Made by a program: the position numbers and the translations under genes | Shown here: piece by piece, positions 6,207-13,936 of the stretch | Numbering within the stretch: the first letter of the stretch is position 1 | How the letters are laid out: every line of letters starts with the position of its first letter | Assembly: GCF_030515985.1 (NCBI RefSeq) | Contig: NZ_CP100376.1 | Span: forward strand, 2,234,665 to 2,249,564 | Reading direction: 5' to 3' | Source of the DNA: Corynebacterium accolens | Lineage (GTDB): Bacteria; Actinomycetota; Actinomycetes; Mycobacteriales; Mycobacteriaceae | DNA: 14,900 bases | The notes under the pieces: generated by a model | What the model saw: the letters and a program-made list of their open reading frames with translations, nothing else | Told to the model about the DNA's origin: nothing | The model's database searches: none

Positions 6207-6431
6207 TAAATGAATTGTATCCAAGGCAGTGGTCCGTTCGCTCATGCCTTTCCGGCACGGAAAACCAGCGTCAGGCTTTCCGCATCTTCGCTCACCGGCG
6301 CAGCACGATGACTGTATTAAAAGGTATGTAGGTGAGCTGGAAAATGCTTGGCGCTGGGAAAAGCGTTCAAAGCACCAGCAAAAACTTAATAAGAAAATAG
6401 ACAATCGAACAAAGTGAATTAAAAGCCATCT
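6207..6431 (+). other. Intergenic region before the SIP fusion gene
   Basis: This relatively AT-rich stretch presumably holds the promoter of the SIP gene, but I cannot pick convincing hexamers. There is a TAGGTGAGC resembling half of an iron box near 6331, with no second half. A 62-codon frame at 6229-6417 has no good ribosome site or recognisable content. Confidence 0.4.
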
Positions 6432-6452
6432 AGACCGAGAGGGGACTGGTCT
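6432..6452 (+). promoter_or_regulatory. Small hairpin holding the SIP ribosome-binding site
   Basis: AGACC (6432-6436) can pair with GGTCT (6448-6452), leaving the purine-rich GAGAGGGGA in the loop, a few bases before the ATG at 6458. The Shine-Dalgarno-like bases would be exposed in the loop. It may tune translation; the stem is only five pairs. Confidence 0.3.
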
Positions 6453-6457
6453 CAAAT

Positions 6458-8314
6458 ATGCCAAGGAACAGCCGGAGCAGGGAAATTTATCCAATTTCTT
6501 ACCGGGAATTATATGTGGAAGAAATTGAAGATATATCGCCATCCATGCGGCGCATTACGCTGAGCGGGGAGCAACTCCAAGACCACGAGCGCGATGGTAT
6601 TTCCGTTCCCTCGCTGGTAAGCCATGGTTTTGACGACGACGTTCGGCTCATCTTCCCGGATCCTGAAACGGGGGAGCGGCCGCACCCAATAGCCCAAAAT
6701 GATGGCAACCTCTTGTGGCCAGAAGCCGTGAAAAACCTATTCCGCACATACACGGTTCGCCACTTTGACGCTGTACGCGGGCGATTAGCCATAGATTTCG
6801 CGCGCCATGGTGAGGGCTTGGCCGAAAACTGGTCCCAGAATGCCCGAATCGGTGACGCCATTTTTGTGGCAGGCCCGAAGTCGTGTGCACAGTTACCTAC
6901 GCACACCGATTGGCTCTTCTTGGCCGGAGACGAGACTGCGCTCCCAGCAATCGGCCGCTGCCTGGAATCACTCCCGTCAGGGCATCGCGCGGTTGCGGTG
7001 GTAGAGGTTCCTACGAGTGCTGATATTCAGAACCTCGATATTTCGGATTCGGTACAGATCCACTGGGCAGTACGTGACCAGGGCGAGGACTTCGTAGAAA
7101 AGGCACGTGCGCTTTTTGAGGAGACTGCTCAGTCGGCATTGCCGGGTGGCGAAGCATATGCATGGGCGGCGGGGGAGGCCTCCCGGCTGAAACCGCTGCG
7201 GCGTTTGTTTAAGGCCTCCGGAATTTCCCCTGAGCATCGGGAAATCACAGGCTACTGGCGGCGTACCAGCCAGAGCGACGCTAAAGAAAGCGCATCGAGC
7301 AGCAGCAATAGTGTTTTGCACAATATCCATGATTTGGCTGAGTTGAATTCGGCCTTTGCGCTTCGCACTGCCGTGCGTTTAGGGCTCTTCCAGGAAATCG
7401 ATGCGGGTGCGAACACGGTCCCTGCTCTTGCTGCTGCGACAGAACTGCACGAGGAGGCGCTACGGAGGTTTATCCGTTACCTGGCGGCTCTTGAACTTGT
7501 CGAAGTTAGCGAAACCACCCTCGCATTGACCGCAATGGGCATGGAACTGGCGGACCCAGATTCAAATGTAGTGCGTTGGTTAAGCGGGCCAGCGCACCTT
7601 GAGGCGATGGCGCTGATGCGCCTTGAGGACAGCCTTCGCACCGGTGGGCCAGCGCTTCAAGGCGAAAAGGGATTGCCGTGGTCAGAATATCTTGGCCAGG
7701 ACCCGCACCTGGCAGCCGAACGCTTTGAGCAAAAGAATGTGAGTGCTGGGTGGACCGCTCCTTCCGCAGCAAAGGAACTGCAGCAGTATCTGGATGACAC
7801 TGCTCGTGTTCTCATCATTGGCCAGGGCGGTGCAGTATATGCAGATGAAATCCTCCGCCGATGCGAGCATGCTGAATGCCGGATTATCACCGATGCTTCA
7901 TCGGAAGCGGTGCTACGGGAAATCGCAGTAGCCTCTCATGCGCGCTGCGAGATGGGCGGCGACGGACGCGGCCTTTCTCCCACCGAGACGGACTATGCGT
8001 GGGCAACTGACGTGATTTTCATCGATCCCTGGAGCATCTTTGGCAGCGAAGAGGTGGCTGCCGAATTAGGCCGCGCGGTTAGTGGGGATAAGTCCCGCCG
8101 GGCTTTTATCCTTACCGAGGTCCTCGAGGAAGCAGGCGGCGATGAGCATTCCTATGAAGAGGACTTGGTGAGGCTTTCCATGTTCGGCACCAAGGTGCCG
8201 ACTCAGGACGATGTCAGCGCTGCTACCGCTGATAGCCGCGCTCTTATTTCTTCTGCCACGGCTGTTGGCTGGGGCAAACACCTCTTCGTCCTGGAAGCAG
8301 AAGCGAATTCCTAA
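6458..8314 (+). CDS. Siderophore-interacting flavin reductase fused to O-methyltransferase-like domain
   Basis: A 618-residue two-part protein. Residues ~10-268 are a SIP/ViuB-type ferric-siderophore reductase: FAD site RTYTVR (96-101), NAD(P)H-site signature GDETALPAI (158-166), AWAAGEAS (235-242) and the family end GYWR (265-268). This module reduces the imported ferric complex and frees Fe2+ in the cytoplasm. A Ser-rich linker (~270-285) leads to a second half resembling class I O-methyltransferases: a winged-helix dimerisation part (~286-370, with LGLFQEI and ALRRFIRYLAALELVEV) and a Rossmann part (~376-616). Its SAM motif I reads IIGQGGAVYA rather than DxGGGxG, so methyl transfer is uncertain. 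It starts after the binding-protein terminator and runs towards a convergent, truncated exporter. Confidence 0.85.
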   Translation: MPRNSRSREIYPISYRELYVEEIEDISPSMRRITLSGEQLQDHERDGISVPSLVSHGFDDDVRLIFPDPETGERPHPIAQNDGNLLWPEAVKNLFRTYTVRHFDAVRGRLAIDFARHGEGLAENWSQNARIGDAIFVAGPKSCAQLPTHTDWLFLAGDETALPAIGRCLESLPSGHRAVAVVEVPTSADIQNLDISDSVQIHWAVRDQGEDFVEKARALFEETAQSALPGGEAYAWAAGEASRLKPLRRLFKASGISPEHREITGYWRRTSQSDAKESASSSSNSVLHNIHDLAELNSAFALRTAVRLGLFQEIDAGANTVPALAAATELHEEALRRFIRYLAALELVEVSETTLALTAMGMELADPDSNVVRWLSGPAHLEAMALMRLEDSLRTGGPALQGEKGLPWSEYLGQDPHLAAERFEQKNVSAGWTAPSAAKELQQYLDDTARVLIIGQGGAVYADEILRRCEHAECRIITDASSEAVLREIAVASHARCEMGGDGRGLSPTETDYAWATDVIFIDPWSIFGSEEVAAELGRAVSGDKSRRAFILTEVLEEAGGDEHSYEEDLVRLSMFGTKVPTQDDVSAATADSRALISSATAVGWGKHLFVLEAEANS

Positions 8315-9500
8315 AGAGGAACCTCGGTAGGACAAAATGCCTCGAGCATAACCTTTTATTTCCGGACCACGGTCCCGGACGGGAGCCGGGGGCCGTGGCT
8401 GCCATAAGTGTGGTGAACACGGTGAAGTAGGCGAACGTTGTCCAGCCGATCCCGTGGGTGAGGGTCATCAGCACCGTGCAGACGGATACGCCGAGTGCGC
8501 TACCAAGTTGGGTCGCGATGCGGCCCGCAGCACTGGCATGGACGACTTCACCTTTGGATAAGCCGTGGTAGGTCGCGGACATCGTGAGCACCGTAAGGGC
8601 TCCGATTCCGCCGCCGCGCACGAATAGCCCACAGCCTTGAAGGATGAGCCAGCCTGCCGCCTGGCCGGTGGGAAAGGCGAAAGGTAGCGTTCCGATAATA
8701 GCGGCGGCAATGCACATGTAGACGGTCTTCCGCGTACCCCAACGGGCGATGAACTTTTCCGACGCCGAGCGGCTGAAATACGCGCCCACACTCTGTAGTG
8801 CTAGCAGAAGTCCCGCATGCAGTGCGGTGTAGGCGTAGCTGCTCTGATAGTGCAGTGGGATAAGGAAGAGCCCGCCATAAAACACGGTGCTTGCAATGGC
8901 CAGCGTTGCCCACGCTGAGGAAAAGGAGGCGTGGGTAAATAGGCGGACATCGATAAGCGGCGATGGTGCCCGGAGCGCATGCAGGACAAAGTATCCAATC
9001 AGCCCCGCGCCGGCGGCGAGGAGAATTATGCTTGTCCAAGAGTTCATGTGCCCGATGGTGGTAAAGCCATAGACTGCCGCGAGCAAACCTGGCGCGAGCA
9101 AGAGGTATCCCATGCGGTCCAGCTGGGCTGCAGGGTCTGCTGGGGTCCGTTCTAGATAGTGAGCGGCTAGGGCGATTGCGGCGATGCCGATGGGGACGTT
9201 GATGAGGAGGATGGCGCGCCAGCCGATGGCATCAACAAGCAGCCCGCCCAGTAGCGGGGCAATCGCAGGCGCAATTACCGCTGGTAGACCGATTGCGGTG
9301 ATGGCGCGTGTGGCCTGGTCCTTTCCGGCATTAGTGACGATGAGGGTCTGCATCACCGCCACCGAGAAGCCCGCCGCGAATCCCTGCAGGATTCGGAAGG
9401 CGATGAGCATATCGATATGGGTCGATACCCCTTGGCCAGCCACGTTAATTATATATGGCCGGGATGGACCCTGTCCATTTTGTTGATGGCTTGTTTCCAT
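8244..9500 (-). pseudogene. DHA2 (EmrB/QacA) family exporter, truncated at the N-terminus
   Basis: The frame is open for 418 codons, but exporter homology starts only around residue 30 with IDMLIAFRILQGFAAG, which is helix 4 of this family, and continues through GLPAVIAPAIAPLLGGLLVDAIGWRAILLINVPIG. The first three helices (about 90 residues, including the motif A loop) are missing; residues 1-28 are unrelated and not hydrophobic. At the other end the reading runs past the expected C-terminus (about FTTLMAATAP) into ~45 odd residues and overlaps the convergent SIP gene by 71 bases. A full protein would have 14 helices and ~460-500 residues. It was perhaps a siderophore or drug exporter; activity is now unlikely. 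Confidence 0.65.
8367..8398. terminator. GC-rich hairpin between SIP gene and exporter remnant
   Basis: CCACGGTCCCGG (8367-8378) pairs with CCGGGGGCCGTGG (8386-8398) with one bulge and a seven-base loop. It lies about 50 bases after the SIP stop, in the tail of the exporter frame. No T-run follows on either strand, so it is at best a two-way weak terminator. Confidence 0.35.
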
Positions 9501-9836
9501 CCGGATGTTCGTGCTCCCTCAAGGAGTCTACTGGCTGCAGCAGAGGGCTGTTTTGGATTGGTTCGTTCTACAACGTGTTTGTATTCAATATTGCAGTTAA
9601 TTAGTCGCAGCGTCTTTAGGGCAGACTCATCAGGCGCCCTTAGAGCTGACGGCAAGGTGCTTTCCAATGGTTCGAAAGATCAAAATGACGAATCTTTGTG
9701 CTATCGCAAGCGGGCCCATCTCAAACAAGGGTGAACAGCGTAGTGCTGCACTCGGATTTCGTGCATTTTGATGTTGAAGAATCCAGATTCAGTGGATAAG
9801 CACTTAAGTAAATGCCATGATTGTGAATACGGCCTC
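9501..9836. other. AT-richer gap between exporter remnant and ATPase gene
   Basis: No gene is supported. The bases become AT-richer from about 9430 on, which marks the junction with foreign-looking DNA. A 72-codon minus frame (9667-9449) crosses the exporter start but has no ribosome site or known content. The missing exporter N-terminus is not found here. Confidence 0.4.
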
Positions 9837-11242
9837 TTATGAATCTTTTAGTTTCAAAGCTTTTGCCACGGCTAGGTGGACCTGCATGTGTGACTCTTCT
9901 TCGGGTTGCACATTAAGATCTTGGTAACGGTAAATGCAGCGGGATCCTCCGCCCCCGCCCCCAATTTCAAATACGCCTACAACAGAAGCCTCGAAGAGTA
10001 AATTCAGCCATATTCGAGCTTCTTCTTCGCAGACATTCTGTGCTTGAGCGACAGTGAGCCAATCTTCCATGAAGAAATTTCTTTTCCTAAGCTTCCGGAC
10101 AAGATTGAGGACACTCTGAAAATTATCAATAGTATGACTAAATTCATCACGAAGCTCTTCAAGGACATGCATGCAATATTTGGCCTCGGCTGAATAAATG
10201 TCCTCTCGCTCAATTAAAGAATGACCATTTCGCTGAGCTTCTTCGAGGCAAGAGATAGAAAAGGCTACTATGTCCCTCGGTCGCCCCATGGTCCGTTTCA
10301 ACATATAAGTTTCAGAGCGGGCGCGTTGCCGCATTTCTCCATCGTAGAACAGCGAATGCCAAGTCGAGGAACTACTTTGCTTGTTGCCGACACTACTTTT
10401 AATTCTAGCTTCGATTACTTTGATTAGGTCATCGTCACTCCAATCCAAGTACTCGATATCTTGACTCACTTTATTTCGATCGTTGAATGAAATTGCCTGC
10501 CACAAATCTGTTCTAAGAAAAATAATTACAGTTGCTAATCCTTTGGGCTTAACTTTCAAGTTAATATCACGCATGGCCTTGATGGCCCCGATGATTAGAA
10601 GCCTTGCTTCCTCGCTGCCGTCCCATGCTTCATCAATCCTGTCGATAAGTACAGTCCGAGGGAATTCGGCAAGGATTTCTAAAGCAAATTTTTGAAACTG
10701 ATTAAATACTTGGATAAATTTATCGTCTAATGTCTGCTGAGATGTGGTATCAAACTCTACTCCCCCTAAATCTGCCACGGTAGAGATATTAGGTAAATTA
10801 AGTTTCTTTATGCGACTGAGCCAGTCAAACATCTGATTGAGTCGACCTTGTCGATCTTGAACCTGAAGATCATGGAGGAATTTATTGAAATTGCTCAGCT
10901 GTTTCGAAGACATTTTTTCCTGTATCGAACCGAGCGCTGCAAGGTAGATTAGCAATTCCCATGCAGTAGTGTATGCATTCGTCTCTGCGACGCCCTTTTC
11001 CCGCAACAGCTTGTGAGTTTCAAAAAATAATTTGTTAATTCAAGATCGACTGTCCTGTGGCTAAAAGCGTCCCTGATATGGGCAAATAGAGCGGTCTTTC
11101 CTGAGCCTTTCCTACCCAATATCAGTTGCTTCCCTGAACGGACCCCATCGACGGCTCCAGTTTCAACAAAATAAGCCTCGAGTTGTTCGTCGCTTTCAGC
11201 GTCAATACGGCCTAAGTTGATTTCGTTGAGTGATGATTCCAT
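9837..11242 (-). pseudogene. Sll1717-like P-loop ATPase, one-base frameshift
   Basis: Two overlapping frames together encode one ~468-residue protein. The first (ATG 11242, strong GGAGGGATA just upstream) contains Walker A GRKGSGKT at residues 43-50. The second (from the break to TAA 9837) contains Walker B-like VLIDRIDEAWDG (~198-209), IIFLRTDLW (~240-248) and a conserved MGRPRDIV segment. The IDRIDEAWDG form is typical of P-loop ATPases of the Sll1717 type, related to STAND/KAP-like NTPases; their role is unknown and several occur in defence islands. The frames join perfectly by a -1 step at codon 73 in a run of six T, so a lost T, a sequencing error or ribosomal slippage could explain it. 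The gene is AT-rich beside its neighbours and flanked by IS debris, which suggests transfer. Confidence 0.75.
11021..11027 (-). other. T_TTT_TTG heptamer at the ATPase frame break
   Basis: In the zero frame the minus strand reads TAT TTT TTG, that is X XXY YYZ = T TTT TTG, a canonical -1 slippery heptamer. A -1 shift here gives TAT TTT TTT GAA and continues into the long second frame without any further change. Without slippage translation stops 24 codons later. Confidence 0.45.
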
Positions 11243-11356
11243 TATCCCTCCATAGTAAAGTTGGTTTGGCCCCTATAGCAGCCAATTCTATCGAAGTGTC
11301 CTGACTTTTTGTTCCTTGGTATTTGCCTTGATTTGCATTTTATCCTGTGGCTGATT

Positions 11357-12191
11357 CTAATTCCACAGTTCGGTTTCCACCTCGGCTGGGGTTCGGTATC
11401 CCAGGCTTTGGTGGAGCCTTACCTCGTTCCACCATGACACCCCACTCGAATGTCGCGATTTCTACCTCGACAACGTTATTCCACCTGCGATTATAGATGA
11501 GTTCGCCTCTTGTGAGGAGCCGTTAACGTTTTCAGCTAGAGCATTGTCATTTCAGTCGCCAACAGTTCCGGTGGAAGCAGTGGTCCCGTGCTGGGCGAGA
11601 CGCTGGTTGTAGACAACGCTGACGTACGGCGAGCCGTGATCCGAATGGTGAATGAGACCTGTTGTTTCCCTCGCACTTACAATCGCTTGATTGAGTGCTT
11701 GTAGCGGCAATGCCTGCAGTGCGCATGGGCCCGACCCCCGAAGCCTTTCTTCGTGCGCACGTAGGTAATGTCGGCCACCCACAGCTTGTTTAAGGCCTTG
11801 GGCTTTGAACTCACGCCCCACTAAATCCGGGCGCAGATCCGGCACGTTGAGGTGTACGGGTTGTGGTAGGTGATCTGCCTGTGCCTGTGCCAGAAACACC
11901 GGCCAGGCGCATCAGCCGGGCGGTTTGTTCACGACCGATGTCGATTCCGTCACGGTCAAGCGCATGCCACATCTTTCGCACGCCGTAGACACCGTAATTA
12001 TCCCGATGAACAGCACTAATGCGTTCAACTAGAACAACCGTCACGAAGGCAACGAGCACTTAAGCCCACGGGCTTTGGACTGGCGATAACCACGCAAGGT
12101 GATGAACCCACCAGCCCGGTTATTTTTCAACGCCGATGCAGATGAACTCGACAGAGAAATGATTCCGGTATTTATCGATGAACCGGATCAT
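11357..12191 (-). pseudogene. IS3-family OrfB transposase, multiple frameshifts
   Basis: The ATG at 12191 overlaps the OrfA stop (ATGA). Family pieces appear in changing frames: MIRFIDKYRNHF, then a stop and a shift near 12118 into AGGFITLRGYRQSKARGL; VERISAVHRDNYGVYGVRKM; DLRPDLVGREFKAQGL; IHHSDHGSPYVSVVYN (second catalytic Asp present); ALAENVNG (catalytic Glu), preceded by an in-frame TGA where Ser is expected; ELIYNRRWNNVVEVEIATFEW, then a one-base insertion before the final YRTPAEVETE. The first catalytic Asp region is in a shifted frame. With at least four frame breaks and one nonsense codon it cannot be functional. It ends at TAG 11359-11357. Confidence 0.8.
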
Positions 12192-12505
12192 TTCTTAACG
12201 TTTGGGGCCTGGTCGTGAGGCGAAAAAGCTGACGCAGCCTTCAGCAACTCGTTGGTATCTCGAAGCTGGTGATTTTCGCGGCGTAGCCTGGCATTTTCGG
12301 CGGCCAAATCTTCAGGCACAGGCTCTGGGATGTTTCCCGAACGACGAGCCTGCTGGGTCCATTGACGAGCTGTGTGCCATGAAACCCCCAACTTTGGAGC
12401 TACTGCCTGGCACGCGGCCTGCATCGACATGTTTTCCGCCAAGATGCGGTCTTCCACGAGACGGACCACGCGGTCCTTTGCATCTTGGTCAAATTTTCTT
12501 GGCAT
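12188..12505 (-). CDS. IS3-family transposase OrfA
   Basis: A 105-residue helix-turn-helix protein of normal OrfA length that binds the IS ends and, after a -1 frameshift, is made as an OrfAB fusion in active family members. It starts PRKFDQDAKDRVVRLVED and has a Leu-zipper-like tail (ENARLRRENHQLRDTNELLK) typical of IS3 OrfA oligomerisation. Its frame is open although OrfB is destroyed. The stop overlaps the OrfB start. Alone it cannot move the element. Confidence 0.8.
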   Translation of the reverse strand: MPRKFDQDAKDRVVRLVEDRILAENMSMQAACQAVAPKLGVSWHTARQWTQQARRSGNIPEPVPEDLAAENARLRRENHQLRDTNELLKAASAFSPHDQAPNVKK

Positions 12506-12602
12506 GTTCCAGATTTTCCCATCTACTCAAACGGAACAAAACCTGGGACACTCCGAAACGCTAGGATAGGAGAAAATAGATCTAGTTAAGGAGTACAAAG
12601 CA

Positions 12603-13220
12603 ATGGCTAAAGAAACTGCACGCGCCCTTGGTCACGAAGTAGACGTGGATCGCGAGAAATTTACCTACCTGGCATCCACTGATGCCGAGGGCAACAAGAT
12701 TGAATCCGGCAAGGCTGCGGGAGCCGGTGTAGCCGGAGCCGCGGCTGGCGGGGCTGCTGCTGCCGGCGCCGCCGCAGCGGCAAGCGCAGATGGGCAAAAT
12801 GATGCTGCGGCGCAGAGCGATTACGAGCCGAAGAATCACGTCGTTACCGGCGCTGAGGAAGAGCACGTCGCTGCAGCGTCCGAGCAACCGGATCTGCAGG
12901 AACAGCTGGATGAGGATAACGCGGACTATGAGCCCTCACAGCACGTGGTGGGCGAGGCCGAAGAGGAACACATCGCTGCCGCCCCCGAGCAGCCGGAAGG
13001 GGTTGCAGCTGATGATGAGCGCGATGACTTTGATGACCTGAAGGACAAGGTCACCGAGGCCGGCAACGTCGTTGAAGAAGCCATCAACCGCGCTAAGGAC
13101 TTCGTGGAAGACAAGGCGCAGGAATACCAGGATGGATCCGGTAAGAAGGGCGGTTTCTTCGACCGCGTGAAAGACGTCGTGCGCGAGGCTCGCGATAACC
13201 TCGACGAAAAGCGCAAGTAG
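12603..13220 (+). CDS. Ala-rich acidic protein with two 24-residue repeats
   Basis: A 205-residue protein with AAGGAG 11 bases before the ATG. Order of parts: an N-terminal segment of unknown type (1-38); a very Ala/Gly-rich stretch (39-61) that is flexible or weakly membrane-like; two copies of a 24-residue unit, DYEPxxHVVxxAEEEHxAAA-x-EQP, at 73-96 and 108-131 (18 of 24 identical); an acidic spacer; and a C-terminal amphipathic helical region (~142-203) with charged heptad-like spacing (NVVEEAINRAKDFVEDKAQ, FFDRVKDVVREARDNL). There is no classical signal peptide. I do not recognise a described family; similar proteins appear typical of corynebacteria, possibly envelope- or stress-related, but that is inference. 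It is followed by a terminator shared with the convergent gene. Confidence 0.8.
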   Translation: MAKETARALGHEVDVDREKFTYLASTDAEGNKIESGKAAGAGVAGAAAGGAAAAGAAAAASADGQNDAAAQSDYEPKNHVVTGAEEEHVAAASEQPDLQEQLDEDNADYEPSQHVVGEAEEEHIAAAPEQPEGVAADDERDDFDDLKDKVTEAGNVVEEAINRAKDFVEDKAQEYQDGSGKKGGFFDRVKDVVREARDNLDEKRK

Positions 13221-13232
13221 CTAACTACGCCC

Positions 13233-13271
13233 AGGCCGCTGTCTTAACCCGAAGGGGAGAGGCAGCGGCCT
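13233..13271. terminator. Shared terminator between convergent genes
   Basis: AGGCCGCTG (13233-13241) pairs exactly with CAGCGGCCT (13263-13271) over a 21-base loop, followed on the plus strand by TTTG. It sits 12 bases after the Ala-rich protein stop and 13 bases from the stop of the opposite gene, so it can serve both. Confidence 0.65.
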
Positions 13272-13284
13272 TTGTGCTGTCGTG

Positions 13285-13725
13285 CTAGTCCAGCGCGTGC
13301 AGGTAGAACCGGCGGATGAGCAGACGGCGGGGGATATCGACAAGCGGGCGCAAGAAGGGCAGGAAGGGCTCGGAGGTGGCATCGATAAGCAGCAGCGTCC
13401 GCCCATCCCGCAGGCGCTCTAAGGTGAAGGTTTCCTCGCCGCGCTCGAGGTGTCCGGGCAAGGTGCCGTAGGTAAAGCCGCAGCGCCCATCGTCAGAGAA
13501 AGCCTCGACCACGCGGCAGCGGAAATCAAACGGGCCAAGGCCCATGGTGACCTCGGCGCCTTCTTGGACGACCGGGTGGGTGGGGCGCACGCGGAAGAGG
13601 CCGCTGCGCTGGATGCCCCAGCGAAAGAGCCGGTGGGCCGCGGCATCGAAATCGGCGTCGATGACCCGGCTCATGTGCAGCTGCGGGAATCCGGCGGTAT
13701 CGGTATAGGAAAGCGGCTCTGGCAT
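13285..13725 (-). CDS. DUF1990 family protein
   Basis: A 146-residue cytoplasmic protein. The family hallmarks are present: RWGIQRSGLFRV early in the chain, a middle strand with GPFDFRCRVVEAF, and above all GFTYGTLPGHLERGEETF, the signature of DUF1990. The last third has SEPFLPFLRPLVDIPRRLLIRRFY, which matches the family's basic C-terminal helix. The biochemical role of the family is not established. The start at 13725 has a weak purine-rich stretch upstream; no better one is visible. It is monocistronic and divergent from the secreted protease gene. Confidence 0.85.
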   Translation of the reverse strand: MPEPLSYTDTAGFPQLHMSRVIDADFDAAAHRLFRWGIQRSGLFRVRPTHPVVQEGAEVTMGLGPFDFRCRVVEAFSDDGRCGFTYGTLPGHLERGEETFTLERLRDGRTLLLIDATSEPFLPFLRPLVDIPRRLLIRRFYLHALD

Positions 13726-13825
13726 CTTAAGTCTCAGTGCTTATCTGTGGGGACCTCATGGGGGTGAAGAATAGGGCATCGAAAAGTTTTTGGGTACGGA
13801 TTAATAGTGTGATCACCCCCGAAAC

Positions 13826-13931
13826 CTGAAAGAACGGTAACGGCTTGGAAACAGTCACAGGACTTAGCTGCTTTCACACGAGATTCATGTCAGGATTTAG
13901 CTAGCACGATCCTGACAACTGAAAGAAGGTA
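13826..13931 (+). promoter_or_regulatory. Repeat-rich control region of the protease gene
   Basis: Two pairs of near-copies lie in mirrored order: CTGAAAGAACGGTA (13826-13839) with CTGAAAGAAGGTA (13919-13931), and CAGGACTTAGCT (13858-13869) with CAGGATTTAGCT (13891-13902), the latter pair 33 bases apart, about three helical turns. A perfect inverted repeat TGTCAGGAT/ATCCTGACA (13888-13896, 13909-13917) overlaps them and ends 19 bases before the ATG. The arrangement fits operator sites or a leader hairpin; the regulator is unknown. Confidence 0.45.
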
Positions 13932-13936
13932 CTTTG

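Larger units (their letters stand above)
11295..12552 (-). mobile_element. Decayed IS3-family insertion sequence
   Basis: About 1.26 kb, the normal size for the family. The ends are imperfect inverted repeats: AGTGTCCTGACTTTTTGTTC from 11295, and on the other strand AGTGTCCCAGGTTTTGTTCC from 12552. It carries OrfA and a multiply broken OrfB reading leftward. I find no clear target-site duplication. Its left end is about 50 bases upstream of the ATPase start and its right end about 50 bases upstream of the Ala-rich protein gene, so it may have replaced native promoter sequence on both sides. Confidence 0.75.

Noticed and set aside
6331..6349. Possible third DtxR box upstream of the SIP gene
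   Set aside because: Only the left half (TAGGTGAGC) resembles the consensus; the right half does not match.
6229..6417. 62-codon plus-strand frame before the SIP gene
   Set aside because: It has no convincing ribosome site, atypical composition and no recognisable motif; more likely promoter DNA.
9449..9667. 72-codon minus-strand frame at the exporter boundary
   Set aside because: It has no ribosome site and no known motif, and it overlaps the exporter frame.
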